A stretch of 64,000 nucleotides of DNA from Cellulomonas fimi. GTDB taxonomy: Bacteria; Actinomycetota; Actinomycetes; Actinomycetales; Cellulomonadaceae. Positions 19,269 through 27,614 of this stretch are shown here, one piece after another. The stretch's first letter is position 1. Each line of letters starts with the position of its first letter. The position numbers and the translations under genes were made by a program. Location of the stretch: positions 62,001-126,000 of the forward strand of contig NZ_JAPESW010000008.1 in NCBI RefSeq assembly GCF_028527925.1, in the 5' to 3' direction. The notes beneath the pieces were generated by a model. That model had not been told where the DNA came from. It ran no database searches and worked only from the letters and a program-made list of their open reading frames with translations.

Positions 19269-20060
19269 GTGCCGAACCCCGTCGTGCCCCCGTACCCGCA
19301 CCCGTCCGGGGAGCGTGCCCCGGCGATCCCGAAGCAGTTCGTGCCGAAGCACGTGGCCGTCGTGATGGACGGCAACGGGCGGTGGGCGAACGCGCGCGGG
19401 CTGCCGCGGACCGAGGGGCACCGGGCGGGGGAGGCGTCGCTGCTCGACGTCGTCGCCGGGGCGATCGAGATCGGCGTCGAGTACGTGAGCGCGTACGCGT
19501 TCTCGACCGAGAACTGGTCGCGGTCGCCCGACGAGGTGCGGTTCCTCATGGGCTTCAACCGCGACGTGCTGCGCCGACGTCGGGACCTCATGAACTCGTG
19601 GGGCGTGCGCGTGCGGTGGGCGGGTCGGCGGCCGCGGCTGTGGCGGTCGGTGATCTCCGAGCTGGAGGAGGCCGAGCAGCTCACGAAGGACAACACGACG
19701 TGCACGCTCACGATGTGCGTCAACTACGGCGGTCGTGCCGAGATCGCCGACGCCGCGCAGGCCATCGCGCGCGAGGTCGCCGCGGGGCGGCTCAAGCCGG
19801 ACCGGATCAACGAGAAGACGTTCGCGCGCTACCTCGACGAGCCCGACCTGCCGGACGTGGACCTGTTCCTGCGCTCGTCGGGGGAGCAGCGCACGTCGAA
19901 CTTCCTGCTCTGGCAGGCCGCGTACGCGGAGCTCGTGTTCCTCGACGAGCCGTGGCCCGACGTGGACCGGCGGCACCTGTGGCGCGCGGTCGAGACGTAT
20001 GCCCGCCGCGACCGCCGGTACGGGGGAGCGGTCGACCGGCCGGGGACCGCGCCCGCCTGA
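19269..20060 (+). CDS. uppS: Isoprenyl transferase (undecaprenyl/decaprenyl diphosphate synthase)
   Basis: 263 residues from GTG 19269. It adds isopentenyl units in cis to make the long-chain polyprenyl diphosphate that carries cell-wall precursors. The hallmark MDGNGRW is at 33-39 with catalytic Asp34, followed by the conserved FSTENWSR and the C-terminal [15 protein letters not shown]. The frame is open upstream to 19191, but the leaderless -10 element fixes the start at 19269. The recO-uppS neighbourhood matches the mycobacterial long-chain synthase (Rv2361c) rather than the short-chain Z-farnesyl enzyme. Confidence 0.94.
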   Translation: MPNPVVPPYPHPSGERAPAIPKQFVPKHVAVVMDGNGRWANARGLPRTEGHRAGEASLLDVVAGAIEIGVEYVSAYAFSTENWSRSPDEVRFLMGFNRDVLRRRRDLMNSWGVRVRWAGRRPRLWRSVISELEEAEQLTKDNTTCTLTMCVNYGGRAEIADAAQAIAREVAAGRLKPDRINEKTFARYLDEPDLPDVDLFLRSSGEQRTSNFLLWQAAYAELVFLDEPWPDVDRRHLWRAVETYARRDRRYGGAVDRPGTAPA

Positions 20061-20137
20061 GCACGTGCGGCGGCCGAGCCAGGACGCGGGTTGCGGGAGC
20101 ACCGGCCCTCACCTGCACGGATGTCGGCGGTCGCCGC

Positions 20138-20143
20138 TACGGT
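20138..20143 (+). promoter_or_regulatory. -10 element TACGGT, leaderless promoter
   Basis: TACGGT ends seven bases before ATG 20151. Confidence 0.55.
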
Positions 20144-20150
20144 TCCGGCC

Positions 20151-20513
20151 ATGACGCTGCGACCCGCGATGGTGACCTTCGACACGCTCGACGCGACGAC
20201 GCTCGCGGACTGGTGGGCCCGGCAGACGGGCGGCACGGTGCGCGACGACAGCGACGGCTGGTACGTCATGGTGCTGCCGTCGGCGGCGGGCGGACCGGTG
20301 CTCGCGTTCCAGAAGGTGCCGGACCCGACGCCGGGCAAGAACCGCCTGCACGTCGACCTCGCGGCGGCGGACCGCGAGGCCGAGGTCGACCGCCTGCTCG
20401 GCGACGGCGCGACGCTCGTCGGGCGGCACGAGCACGAGGGCTTCCAGTGGGTCGTCCTCGCAGACCCCGACGGGAACCAGTTCTGCGTCTCGCAGGAGCA
20501 CGCGGCCTCCTGA
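20151..20513 (+). CDS. VOC (glyoxalase/bleomycin-resistance fold) family protein
   Basis: 120 residues, a single VOC domain of the glyoxalase-like type common in actinobacteria. Motifs are the N-terminal VTFDTLDATTLADWW, KNRLHVDL in the middle and the C-terminal VLADPDGNQFCV strand. The substrate cannot be told: the family covers metal-dependent dioxygenases, isomerases and drug-binding proteins. The start at ATG 20151 follows a -10 element by seven bases. The gene is convergent with the minus-strand membrane gene, 12 bases apart. Confidence 0.85.
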   Translation: MTLRPAMVTFDTLDATTLADWWARQTGGTVRDDSDGWYVMVLPSAAGGPVLAFQKVPDPTPGKNRLHVDLAAADREAEVDRLLGDGATLVGRHEHEGFQWVVLADPDGNQFCVSQEHAAS

Positions 20514-20525
20514 CGACGCGAGGGG

Positions 20526-21113
20526 TCAGGCGTCGCTCTCGGCGGCGTGTCGACCGGGGTGCGTCGGCTCGTGCTCGGCGGTGGCGGCGTTGCGCTGCAG
20601 CCGGCGTCGCACGACCCAGCCGATCGCGACCGCCAGCAGCAGGACCACGGCGATCGCCGCGACGGGCGAGGCGACGAAGAGCCGCACGCCCGCCCAGACG
20701 GCACCGAAGCCCACGGTCGCCCAGATGACGGCCCACGCGAGCGAGCCGGGGATCGACGCGAGCGTGAAGCGGAGGTACCGCATGCGGATCAGCCCGGCAG
20801 CCGCGAAGACCGCCGTCTGGAGGCCGACCGTCAGGTAGGCGAGCGTGACGGCGACGGCGCCCCACCGCCGCACGAGGTCGAGGCCGCGCTGGGCCGCGCG
20901 CGTGCTGGTCCAGCGTTCGAGGTGCTCCATCGTCGACCGCCACCACGCGAAGCCCCGGTCGGAGTCGTGCACGTACTGCGCGCCCCGTGTGACGCCGCGC
21001 CCGGCCCAGTAGGTCGCGTGCGAGCGGGCCAGCACGATGAAGAACAGCAGGACGACGGCGATGCCGACGGGCACGGTCGCGAGCCCGAACGCCGAGATGG
21101 GGTCGTCGTCCAC
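20526..21113 (-). CDS. DedA/VTT-like membrane protein
   Basis: 195 residues with four or five hydrophobic segments. The stretch AAGLIRMRYLRF followed by GSLAWAVIWATVGF resembles the VTT/DedA core (small-residue loop, amphipathic turn, conserved Trp), but the N-terminal half is unusual and the charged tail (from about residue 170) is extra. DedA proteins are lipid scramblases or transporters needed for envelope homeostasis. The start GTG 21113 lies six bases after a -10 TAGGAT that begins with the znuB stop codon, so the gene can be transcribed independently of znu. Confidence 0.65.
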   Translation of the reverse strand: MDDDPISAFGLATVPVGIAVVLLFFIVLARSHATYWAGRGVTRGAQYVHDSDRGFAWWRSTMEHLERWTSTRAAQRGLDLVRRWGAVAVTLAYLTVGLQTAVFAAAGLIRMRYLRFTLASIPGSLAWAVIWATVGFGAVWAGVRLFVASPVAAIAVVLLLAVAIGWVVRRRLQRNAATAEHEPTHPGRHAAESDA

Positions 21114-21119
21114 GCGCCG

Positions 21120-21125
21120 ATCCTA
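21120..21125 (-). promoter_or_regulatory. -10 element TAGGAT, leaderless promoter
   Basis: On the minus strand TAGGAT ends six bases before GTG 21113. Its first three bases are the TAG stop of znuB. Confidence 0.55.
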
Positions 21126-22181
21126 GGTCGCGCGGGACCCACCGGCCGGGTCGTCGGTCCCGAGCGGGCTCGTCGCAGCCGTGGCACCGCCGGCAGGCGT
21201 CGCAGCCGGTGGCGGGTTCGGTGCGACCGTGCCGCGGGCCGGCGTGGCGACCGTCGTGACGGGGTCGTCGCACACGTCGTCGACGATGAGCACGTCGTCG
21301 ACCATGTCGGGGTGCGGGTCGTCGTCGGGGCGGTGCCGCTGGAGCGCGGGGCGCAGCGCGGCGGCGACGGTGTAGACGACGATGGCGAGGACGACGATGG
21401 TCGCGCCGGGCGGGATGTCCTGCCAGTAGGTCAGTCCGAGGCCGACGACGCTGACGACGACCCCGATGACGCTCGCGAGCGTCATGGTGCGGCCGAACGA
21501 GCGCGCGTAGAGCTGCGCGATCGCGACGGGCACGATCATGAGCGCGCTGACCAGCAGCAGCCCGACGACGCGCATCGCGATCGTCACGGTGAGCGCGGCG
21601 ATCGTCGCGACGAGCATCGACAGCAGCCGCACGGGCAGGCCGCTGGCACGCGCGAACTCCTCGTCGTGAGACACGGCGAAGAGCGCGGTGCGCAGCCCGA
21701 GCCCGACGCCGAGCACGAGCGCGGCGAGCGCGACGGTCCACCACAGGTCCGTCGTCGAGACGGTCGAGATGGACCCGAACAGGTAGCTGATGAGGTTGGC
21801 GTTGGTGCCACCCGCGACCTTGATGAGCAGCACGCCGCCCGCGATGCCGCCGTAGAACATGAGGGCGAGCGCGAGGTCGCCGCTCGTGCGGCCGCGCTCC
21901 CGGACGAGCTCGATGACGACCGACCCCACGACGGCGGCGACGACGGCGCCCGGCACGGCGAGCGCGTCCTGCGGGACGAGCCCGACCCACGACCCGACGA
22001 GCCAGCCGAGCGCGACACCGGTGAGCGCGACGTGCCCGATCCCGTCGCCCATGAGCGCCATCCGGCGCTGCACGAGGAACGTGCCGACGACCGGTGCGGC
22101 GGCGCCGACGAGCACGGCGGCGAGCAGCGCGCGCTGCATGAGCGGCGACGTCAGCATCTCGACGACCAGGTCCCAGGTCAC
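21123..22181 (-). CDS. znuB: Zinc ABC transporter, permease
   Basis: 352 residues. Eight or nine membrane segments of the ABC-3 (metal chelate) permease family, with the conserved RRMALMGDGIGHVAL loop that contacts the ATPase and the family core GLLLVSALMIVP. The GTG start at 22181 overlaps the znuC stop as GTGA. The C-terminus is extended by about 70 cytoplasmic residues rich in Asp, Pro and Ala (DDDPHPDMVDDVLIVDDV), unusual for the family and possibly a metal- or protein-binding tail. Zinc rather than manganese specificity is inferred from the His-rich partner proteins and the Zur-like operator. Confidence 0.93.
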   Translation of the reverse strand: MTWDLVVEMLTSPLMQRALLAAVLVGAAAPVVGTFLVQRRMALMGDGIGHVALTGVALGWLVGSWVGLVPQDALAVPGAVVAAVVGSVVIELVRERGRTSGDLALALMFYGGIAGGVLLIKVAGGTNANLISYLFGSISTVSTTDLWWTVALAALVLGVGLGLRTALFAVSHDEEFARASGLPVRLLSMLVATIAALTVTIAMRVVGLLLVSALMIVPVAIAQLYARSFGRTMTLASVIGVVVSVVGLGLTYWQDIPPGATIVVLAIVVYTVAAALRPALQRHRPDDDPHPDMVDDVLIVDDVCDDPVTTVATPARGTVAPNPPPAATPAGGATAATSPLGTDDPAGGSRAT

Positions 22182-22969
22182 GGGGTCACCTCCACGGTGA
22201 TCGTGGGGCCGGTCGGCGGCGGCTCGGGGTCGGGGTGGGCGTGCGTGTGGTCGTGGTCGGCGTGCGCGTGCTCGGGTCGCGCGGCGGGCGGGGGCCCGTC
22301 GTGCGCGACGCGTCCGTGCCGCAGGACGACGGCCCGCTGGATCAGCCCGGCGAACGGGCCGAGCTCGTGCAGGATCACGACGACGGTCGTGCCGGCGGCG
22401 TGCAGACGCGAGACGGTGTCGACGAACGTCGCCTGCGTGGGGATGTCGATGCCCGACGTCGGCTCGTCGAGCACGAGCAGGTCGGGGTCGCGGACGAGCG
22501 CACGGGCGATGAGGACCCGCTGCTGCTGGCCGCCCGACATCTCCTGGACGCGCCGGTGCGCGCGGTCGGCGAGCCCGACGGACTCGAGCGCGGCGAGCGC
22601 GCGACGACGGCCGCCGTGCGCGGGGCGCAGGCGCCGGCCGTGCAGGAGCCCGGACGTCACGACCTCGAGCGCGGTCGCGGGCATGCCGGACGCGGCGGGC
22701 ATGCGCTGCGGGACGTAGCCGACGCGGTGCCACGGAGCCGAGGGGCCGAGCGGTGCGCCGAACAGCCGCACGCTGCCCGCGCTGGTCGGGACCACGCCGA
22801 GCAGCGCGCGGACCAGCGTGGACTTGCCGGACCCGTTGGCGCCGAGCAGCGCGAGCACCTGCCCGGGCTCGACCGCGAGGTCGACGCCGGCGAGGATGCG
22901 GCGGCCACCGAGCGTGACGTCGAGACCCGTCGCCTCGACGGCGAGCGGTGGGGTGGTGCCAGAGGTCAC
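22178..22969 (-). CDS. znuC: Zinc ABC transporter, ATP-binding protein
   Basis: 263 residues. Walker A GANGSGKST, signature MSGGQQQRV and Walker B LLVLDEPTSGID are all intact, so it should hydrolyse ATP to drive import. The C-terminal tail is histidine-rich (HAHADHDHTHAH), a likely zinc-binding sensor or chelating region. GTG 22969 overlaps the znuA stop by GTGA, and its own stop overlaps the znuB start the same way, so the three subunits are translationally coupled. Confidence 0.95.
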   Translation of the reverse strand: MTSGTTPPLAVEATGLDVTLGGRRILAGVDLAVEPGQVLALLGANGSGKSTLVRALLGVVPTSAGSVRLFGAPLGPSAPWHRVGYVPQRMPAASGMPATALEVVTSGLLHGRRLRPAHGGRRRALAALESVGLADRAHRRVQEMSGGQQQRVLIARALVRDPDLLVLDEPTSGIDIPTQATFVDTVSRLHAAGTTVVVILHELGPFAGLIQRAVVLRHGRVAHDGPPPAARPEHAHADHDHTHAHPDPEPPPTGPTITVEVTP

Positions 22970-23895
22970 GAGCAGGACAATGCCACGCGCAGCGCCTCGA
23001 GGTTGTCCTCGGCGACGGAGAAGTAGTCCGCGTCCTCGTCGGCGAGCCCCTCGATGGGGTCGAGGACCGCGGTGTCGACGCCGAGGTCGGCGGCGAGCGT
23101 CTCGGCGACCTTGGGGCTGACCAGCGTCTCGAAGAAGATCGTCGTGACGCCCTCCTGCTCGACCACGTCGGCGACCTCGGCGAGGCGCGCGGGCGACGGC
23201 TCGGCCTCCGGGTCGATGCCGGAGATCCCGACCTCGTGCAGGTCGTACCGGTCGGCGAGGTAGCCGAACGCGGTGTGCGACGTCACGAACGTGCGGATCG
23301 AGCACTCGGCGAGACCGGCCTGGTACGCCTCGTCGAGCGCGGTGAACCGCTCGGTCAGCGCAGCGGCGTTGGCCGCGAACTCGTCGGCGCCGTCGGGGTC
23401 GAGCTCCGTCAGCTGCTCGGCGACCGCGTCGGCGACGGCCGGCATGCGCGACGGGTCGAGCCAGAAGTGCGGGTCGAGCCCGCCGTGCTCGTGGTCGTCG
23501 CCCTCCTCGTGCTCGTGCTCGTCGCCCTCGTCGGACATCAGCGGCGTGACGTCGGCGGCGTCGAGCACGTGCGCGGGGGCGGTCTGCGCGACGGCGTCGT
23601 CGACGGCGGCCTGGAAGCCGGACAGGTAGACGACGAGGTCGGCCGTGTCGAGGTGCGAGACCTGGGCGGGGGAGAGCTCGACGTCGTGCGGCTCGGCGCC
23701 GGGCGGGGTGAGCGACTCGACGCTCACGCGGTCGCCGCCCACCTCCTGCGCGACCATCTGCAACGGGTAGAACGACGCGAGCACCTGGACGGTGTCGTCG
23801 TCGTCGGCCGCGGCGGTCGACCCGCACCCGGCGAGCAGCAGAGGCAGCGCGAGGACGGGCACGACGAGCAGGTGCCGGGGGCGGGCGGAGAGCAT
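22966..23895 (-). CDS. znuA: Zinc ABC transporter, substrate-binding lipoprotein
   Basis: 309 residues from ATG 23895. The signal peptide ends in the lipobox LLLAGC (Cys24), so the protein is a lipid-anchored binder at the outer face of the membrane. Cluster A-1 features include the FYPLQMVAQEVGGD N-terminus and an acidic, His-rich loop (GDEHEHEEGDDHEHGG), typical of zinc rather than manganese binders. An in-frame ATG at 23904 lies inside the -10 element, so 23895 is preferred; it lies seven bases after the -10. A Zur-like operator covers the start region. Confidence 0.95.
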   Translation of the reverse strand: MLSARPRHLLVVPVLALPLLLAGCGSTAAADDDDTVQVLASFYPLQMVAQEVGGDRVSVESLTPPGAEPHDVELSPAQVSHLDTADLVVYLSGFQAAVDDAVAQTAPAHVLDAADVTPLMSDEGDEHEHEEGDDHEHGGLDPHFWLDPSRMPAVADAVAEQLTELDPDGADEFAANAAALTERFTALDEAYQAGLAECSIRTFVTSHTAFGYLADRYDLHEVGISGIDPEAEPSPARLAEVADVVEQEGVTTIFFETLVSPKVAETLAADLGVDTAVLDPIEGLADEDADYFSVAEDNLEALRVALSCS

Positions 23896-23909
23896 GACGA
23901 TCATTCTCA
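23895..23909 (-). promoter_or_regulatory. Putative Zur operator over the znuA start
   Basis: Read on the minus strand, TGAGAATGATCGTCA matches the Fur/Zur-type dyad TGAAAATGATTTTCA at 12 of 15 positions. It overlaps the -10 element and the first base of znuA, where bound repressor would block transcription. Zur as the regulator is inferred from the transporter; the sequence alone does not exclude another Fur-family protein. Confidence 0.6.
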
Positions 23910-23931
23910 GTTGGACGAGAACGGTTGTCAA
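23903..23931 (-). promoter_or_regulatory. znuACB promoter
   Basis: A consensus -35 TTGACA (23931-23926) is separated by 17 bases from -10 GAGAAT (23908-23903), and the znuA ATG begins eight positions further on, giving a leaderless transcript. This is the best-formed promoter in the window. Confidence 0.75.
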
Positions 23932-24056
23932 AAACGCCGTGCGGCGCGTCGCCTCGGGGCCGGTAGCCTGGGGACTCGTCTGCCGTGGCACCCGCCCCGG
24001 CCCCCACCGCCCGCGACACCCAGCCGTGGGCGCCTCACGCACTGGAGTGATCGCTC

Positions 24057-25442
24057 GTGGCCGCACCTTCCCGTCTGGACGCCGTCGTCTCCCTGGCCAA
24101 GCGCCGTGGCTTCGTGTTCCCCAGCGGTGAGATCTACGGAGGCACGCGCTCCGCGTGGGACTACGGCCCGCTCGGCGTCGAGCTCAAGGAGAACATCAAG
24201 CGCCAGTGGTGGCGTGCGATGGTCACCCGTCGCGACGACATCGTCGGCCTCGACTCGTCCGTGATCCTGCCCCGCCAGGTGTGGGTCGCGTCGGGCCACG
24301 TCGGCGTGTTCACCGACCCGCTCACCGAGTGCCTCTCGTGCCACAAGCGGTTCCGCGAGGACCAGATGATCGAGGAGTTCGAGGAGCGCAAGGGCCGCGC
24401 GCCCGAGGGCGGCCTGGCCGAGATCGCGTGCCCCAACTGCGGCACCCGTGGCCAGTGGACCGAGCCGCGCGACTTCAACATGATGCTCAAGACCTACCTC
24501 GGCCCCGTCGAGGACGAGTCCGGCCTGCACTACCTGCGGCCCGAGACGGCGCAGGGCATCTTCGTGAACTTCCAGAACGTGCTCACGGCGTCCCGCAAGA
24601 AGCCGCCGTTCGGCATCGGCCAGATCGGCAAGTCGTTCCGCAACGAGATCACGCCGGGCAACTTCATCTTCCGCACGCGCGAGTTCGAGCAGATGGAGAT
24701 GGAGTTCTTCGTCGAGCCCGGCACCGACGAGACGTGGCACCAGTACTGGATCGACACGCGCACCGACTGGTACGTCGACCTCGGCATCAGCCGTGACAAC
24801 CTGCGCCTCTACGAGCACCCGGCCGAGAAGCTCTCGCACTACTCGAAGCGCACCGTCGACATCGAGTACCGGTTCGGCTTCCAGGGCAGCGAGTGGGGCG
24901 AGCTCGAGGGCATCGCGAACCGCACCGACTTCGACCTCTCGACACACTCGCAGCACTCCGGCCAGGACCTGTCGTACTTCGACCAGGCCAAGAACGAGCG
25001 CTACGTGCCCTACGTCATCGAGCCCGCCGCGGGCCTCACGCGCTCGCTCATGGCGTTCCTCGTCGAGTCGTACACCGTCGACCAGGCGCCCAACACCAAG
25101 GGCGGCGTCGACGAGCGCGTCGTGCTCAAGCTCGACCACCGCCTCGCACCGGTCAAGGCCGCGGTCCTCCCGCTGTCCCGCAACGAGCAGCTCTCCCCGA
25201 AGGCCCGCGACCTCGCCGCCGAGCTGCGTCAGCACTGGAACGTCGACTTCGACGACGCCCAGGCGATCGGCCGCCGCTACCGTCGCCAGGACGAGATCGG
25301 CACGCCGTTCTGCATCACGGTCGACTTCGACACGCTCGAGGACCAGGCCGTGACGATCCGGCACCGCGACGACATGACGCAGGAGCGCGTCGCGCTCGAC
25401 AAGGTGGCCGGCTACCTCGCGCAGCACCTGATCGGCGCCTGA
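24057..25442 (+). CDS. glyS: Glycyl-tRNA synthetase (alpha2 type)
   Basis: 461 residues, the usual length of the dimeric class II enzyme of actinobacteria, encoded by a single gene. It charges tRNA-Gly. Class II motifs are visible (motif 2 region [21 protein letters not shown]; the core FRNEITPGN is diagnostic), with a zinc-binding insertion CLSCHKRF ... CPNCGTRG (about residues 91-130) and a C-terminal anticodon-binding domain ending in [14 protein letters not shown] 24057 has GGAG ten bases upstream, and a -10 candidate TAGCCT is at 23964. It diverges from znuA. Confidence 0.96.
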   Translation: MAAPSRLDAVVSLAKRRGFVFPSGEIYGGTRSAWDYGPLGVELKENIKRQWWRAMVTRRDDIVGLDSSVILPRQVWVASGHVGVFTDPLTECLSCHKRFREDQMIEEFEERKGRAPEGGLAEIACPNCGTRGQWTEPRDFNMMLKTYLGPVEDESGLHYLRPETAQGIFVNFQNVLTASRKKPPFGIGQIGKSFRNEITPGNFIFRTREFEQMEMEFFVEPGTDETWHQYWIDTRTDWYVDLGISRDNLRLYEHPAEKLSHYSKRTVDIEYRFGFQGSEWGELEGIANRTDFDLSTHSQHSGQDLSYFDQAKNERYVPYVIEPAAGLTRSLMAFLVESYTVDQAPNTKGGVDERVVLKLDHRLAPVKAAVLPLSRNEQLSPKARDLAAELRQHWNVDFDDAQAIGRRYRRQDEIGTPFCITVDFDTLEDQAVTIRHRDDMTQERVALDKVAGYLAQHLIGA

Positions 25443-25458
25443 CCTCACGAGCACGGTC

Positions 25459-25495
25459 GCCGGGGTGGTCGTCGCGAGCCGACGACCACCCCGGC
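25459..25495. terminator. Bidirectional terminator between glyS and the lipoprotein gene
   Basis: A perfect 16-base-pair stem joins GCCGGGGTGGTCGTCG (25459-25474) to its complement at 25480-25495 with a five-base loop. It lies between two convergent stop codons and can serve both directions. Confidence 0.85.
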
Positions 25496-25501
25496 CGTCT
25501 G

Positions 25502-26221
25502 TCAGGCCGGGGGCCGCGCCATCAGCTCCTCGACGTCCGCGAGCTCCGCGTCCCCGATGACGCACTCCCGCGGCGAGTCGGCGCTCGCGCAGCCGACAGC
25601 GCCGTCCGCGGCCGCGAAAGCGACGCCGCTCGTCGTGTCGGCGAGTCCGGACCCGCGCAGGTCGGGGATCACCAGCACGTACCAGGAACGGTCGTCGTCC
25701 GGCAGACGGAACGTCGGCACCTCGAACGCGTGCGTCCCGCGACCGAACCCGCTCAGGACGGTGTAGAAGACGCGGGCGTCCGCGAATCTCGTGGGCACCG
25801 ACCCGATCTCGACGAACGCCTCGCCGCCGATCACGCCAGTCGCGCCCGCGACGTCCGGCGCGTCCTCGCGGAGCGCCGTCGGGCCGACGACGACGGCGCC
25901 CGAGTCGGCGACGACCTCCGCTCCGTCGGCCGTCGGCCGCAAGGTCAGGTGCACGCCGCGCACGACACCGAGGTCGAGCGACCCGACCACCACCTCGCCC
26001 GGTGCGCGTCCGGCGACGAGCCCCGGTCCGACGACGTCGGTGTCGCCGGGCTCCGTCGAGGCGGTCGAGCCGCCCTGGCCATGGACGACGGGAGATGTCG
26101 GTGACGGGTCGGCGGCGCGGATGCCCGGCGCGATCTCCCGCGTCTGACCTTGCGGGGCGCACGCGGCGAGCAGTGCGACGGCCAGGACGGCGGCGGCGAC
26201 GCGGCGGCAGACAGGGTCCAC
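25502..26221 (-). CDS. Lipoprotein of unknown function
   Basis: 239 residues from GTG 26221. The signal peptide ends in LLAAC (Cys21), predicting a lipid-anchored exported protein. The mature part is about 215 residues of alternating strands without membrane segments; two cysteines near the end (GCASADSPRECV) could form a disulfide. The frame is open further upstream, but a -10 TACGGT seven bases before GTG 26221 and the well-formed signal peptide fix this start. I recognise no domain. It is divergent from dusB. Confidence 0.8.
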   Translation of the reverse strand: MDPVCRRVAAAVLAVALLAACAPQGQTREIAPGIRAADPSPTSPVVHGQGGSTASTEPGDTDVVGPGLVAGRAPGEVVVGSLDLGVVRGVHLTLRPTADGAEVVADSGAVVVGPTALREDAPDVAGATGVIGGEAFVEIGSVPTRFADARVFYTVLSGFGRGTHAFEVPTFRLPDDDRSWYVLVIPDLRGSGLADTTSGVAFAAADGAVGCASADSPRECVIGDAELADVEELMARPPA

Positions 26222-26228
26222 GCGCGAC

Positions 26229-26234
26229 ACCGTA
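26229..26234 (-). promoter_or_regulatory. -10 element TACGGT, leaderless promoter
   Basis: On the minus strand TACGGT ends seven bases before GTG 26221. Confidence 0.5.
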
Positions 26235-26240
26235 GCGACG

Positions 26241-26288
26241 CGTCCTGCCGCAGGTGGATCGAACGGTCCACCTACCTGCGGCAGGACG
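26241..26288. repeat. Perfect 15-bp inverted repeat between divergent genes
   Basis: CGTCCTGCCGCAGGT (26241-26255) is repeated inverted at 26274-26288. Inside the 18-base spacer, AGGTGGA (26252-26258) and TCCACCT (26267-26273) form a second, overlapping dyad. The element lies just upstream of the lipoprotein -10 and about 65 bases before the dusB -10. It may be an operator shared by both genes or a transcript hairpin. Confidence 0.8.
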
Positions 26289-26352
26289 TCGAGCCGACGT
26301 CGGCGTGGGACCGGCCGGTCGGCGCGACATCCGTCACGTCGGAGGCCGGTGC

Positions 26353-26358
26353 GACAAT
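26353..26358 (+). promoter_or_regulatory. -10 element GACAAT, leaderless promoter of dusB
   Basis: GACAAT ends six bases before ATG 26365; the same hexamer precedes the gene at 51299. Confidence 0.5.
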
Positions 26359-26364
26359 GGCCCG

Positions 26365-27555
26365 ATGACCACGACGACACCCGCGGCTCCCGCGCGCCCC
26401 GGCGCCGGCGCGGTGCTGCCGCCGCTGCGCATCGGGCCGATCACCGTCGACACCCCCGTGGTGCTCGCCCCGATGGCCGGCGTGACGAACGCCGCGTTCC
26501 GGCGGCTGTGCCGCGAGTCCGGCGCGGGTCTCTACGTCGCCGAGATGGTGACGAGCCGCGCGCTCGTGGAGCGCAGCCCCGAGTCGTTCCGCATCATCTC
26601 GTTCGAGCCCGACGAGGTCCCCCGGTCGGTGCAGGTGTACGGCGTCGACCCGGCGACCGTCGCCGCCGCGGTCCGGATGCTCGTCGAGGAGGACCTCGCT
26701 GACCACGTCGACCTCAACTTCGGCTGCCCGGTCCCCAAGGTGACGCGGCGCGGCGGGGGAGCGGTGCTGCCCTGGAAGCGGGACCTCTTCTCGGCGATCG
26801 TGCACGCGGCCGTCGACGCCGCGCGCCCCGCGGGCGTCCCCGTCACGGTGAAGATGCGCAAGGGCATCGACGAGGACCACCTCACGTACGTCGAGGCCGG
26901 GCTCACCGCGCAGGACGCGGGCGTCGCGGCGGTGTCGTTGCACGGCCGCACGGCCGCCGACTACTACTCGGGCACCGCCGACTGGGACGCGATCGCGACC
27001 CTCAAGCAGGCCGTGACGGACATCCCGGTGCTCGGCAACGGCGACATCTGGTCCGCCGAGGACGCGCTCGCGATGGTGGCGCACACCGGCTGCGACGGCG
27101 TCGTGGTCGGGCGCGGCTGCCAGGGGCGGCCGTGGCTGTTCGCGGACCTCGCGGCGGCGTTCGCGGGCTCCGACGAGCGCATCCGGCCGGGTCTCGGCGA
27201 GGTCGCGCACGTCGTGCGGCGGCACGCCGAGCTGATGGTCGAGCACTTCGGCGACGAGGGCAAGGCGCTGCGTGAGATGCGCAAGCACATGGCCTGGTAC
27301 TTCAAGGGGTACGTCGTCGGCGGCGAGGCGCGCGCCGGGCTCGGCCTGGTCACCTCGATGGCCGACCTCGACGACAAGCTCGCCGCGCTCGACCTCGACC
27401 AGCCGTACCCCGGCGAGGCAGCCGAGGGGCAGCGGGGTCGTGCCGGGTCGCCGAAGCGCCCGATCCTGCCGTACGGCTGGCTGGACTCGCGCGAGCTGTC
27501 GGAGGACTTCCGTCGCGACCTGCACGAGGCGGAGCTGAGCGTCTCGGGCGGCTGA
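26365..27555 (+). CDS. dusB: tRNA-dihydrouridine synthase
   Basis: 396 residues from ATG 26365. It reduces uridine to dihydrouridine in tRNA using FMN. The TIM-barrel starts with VVLAPMAGVTNAAFRRL, the catalytic cysteine is Cys121 in LNFGCPVPKV, and VGRGCQGRPWLF is the conserved FMN-phosphate site. A C-terminal tail of about 60 residues is longer than in the E. coli protein. The frame extends upstream to 26254, but the -10 element and conserved N-terminus support 26365. Confidence 0.95.
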   Translation: MTTTTPAAPARPGAGAVLPPLRIGPITVDTPVVLAPMAGVTNAAFRRLCRESGAGLYVAEMVTSRALVERSPESFRIISFEPDEVPRSVQVYGVDPATVAAAVRMLVEEDLADHVDLNFGCPVPKVTRRGGGAVLPWKRDLFSAIVHAAVDAARPAGVPVTVKMRKGIDEDHLTYVEAGLTAQDAGVAAVSLHGRTAADYYSGTADWDAIATLKQAVTDIPVLGNGDIWSAEDALAMVAHTGCDGVVVGRGCQGRPWLFADLAAAFAGSDERIRPGLGEVAHVVRRHAELMVEHFGDEGKALREMRKHMAWYFKGYVVGGEARAGLGLVTSMADLDDKLAALDLDQPYPGEAAEGQRGRAGSPKRPILPYGWLDSRELSEDFRRDLHEAELSVSGG

Positions 27556-27601
27556 CAGCCGACCTCGACGAATCGGCGTGACGTCCCGGCGGGCCCCGGA
27601 G

Positions 27602-27607
27602 GACGCT
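27602..27607 (+). promoter_or_regulatory. -10-like GACGCT before the tandem-GNAT gene
   Basis: GACGCT ends seven bases before ATG 27615. GGAGG at about 27598 is too distant for a good ribosome site. Confidence 0.35.
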
Positions 27608-27614
27608 GGGACGC

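Noticed and set aside
23902-23904. ATG 23904 as the znuA start
   Set aside because: It lies inside the -10 box of a well-formed promoter, so the transcript would not contain it.
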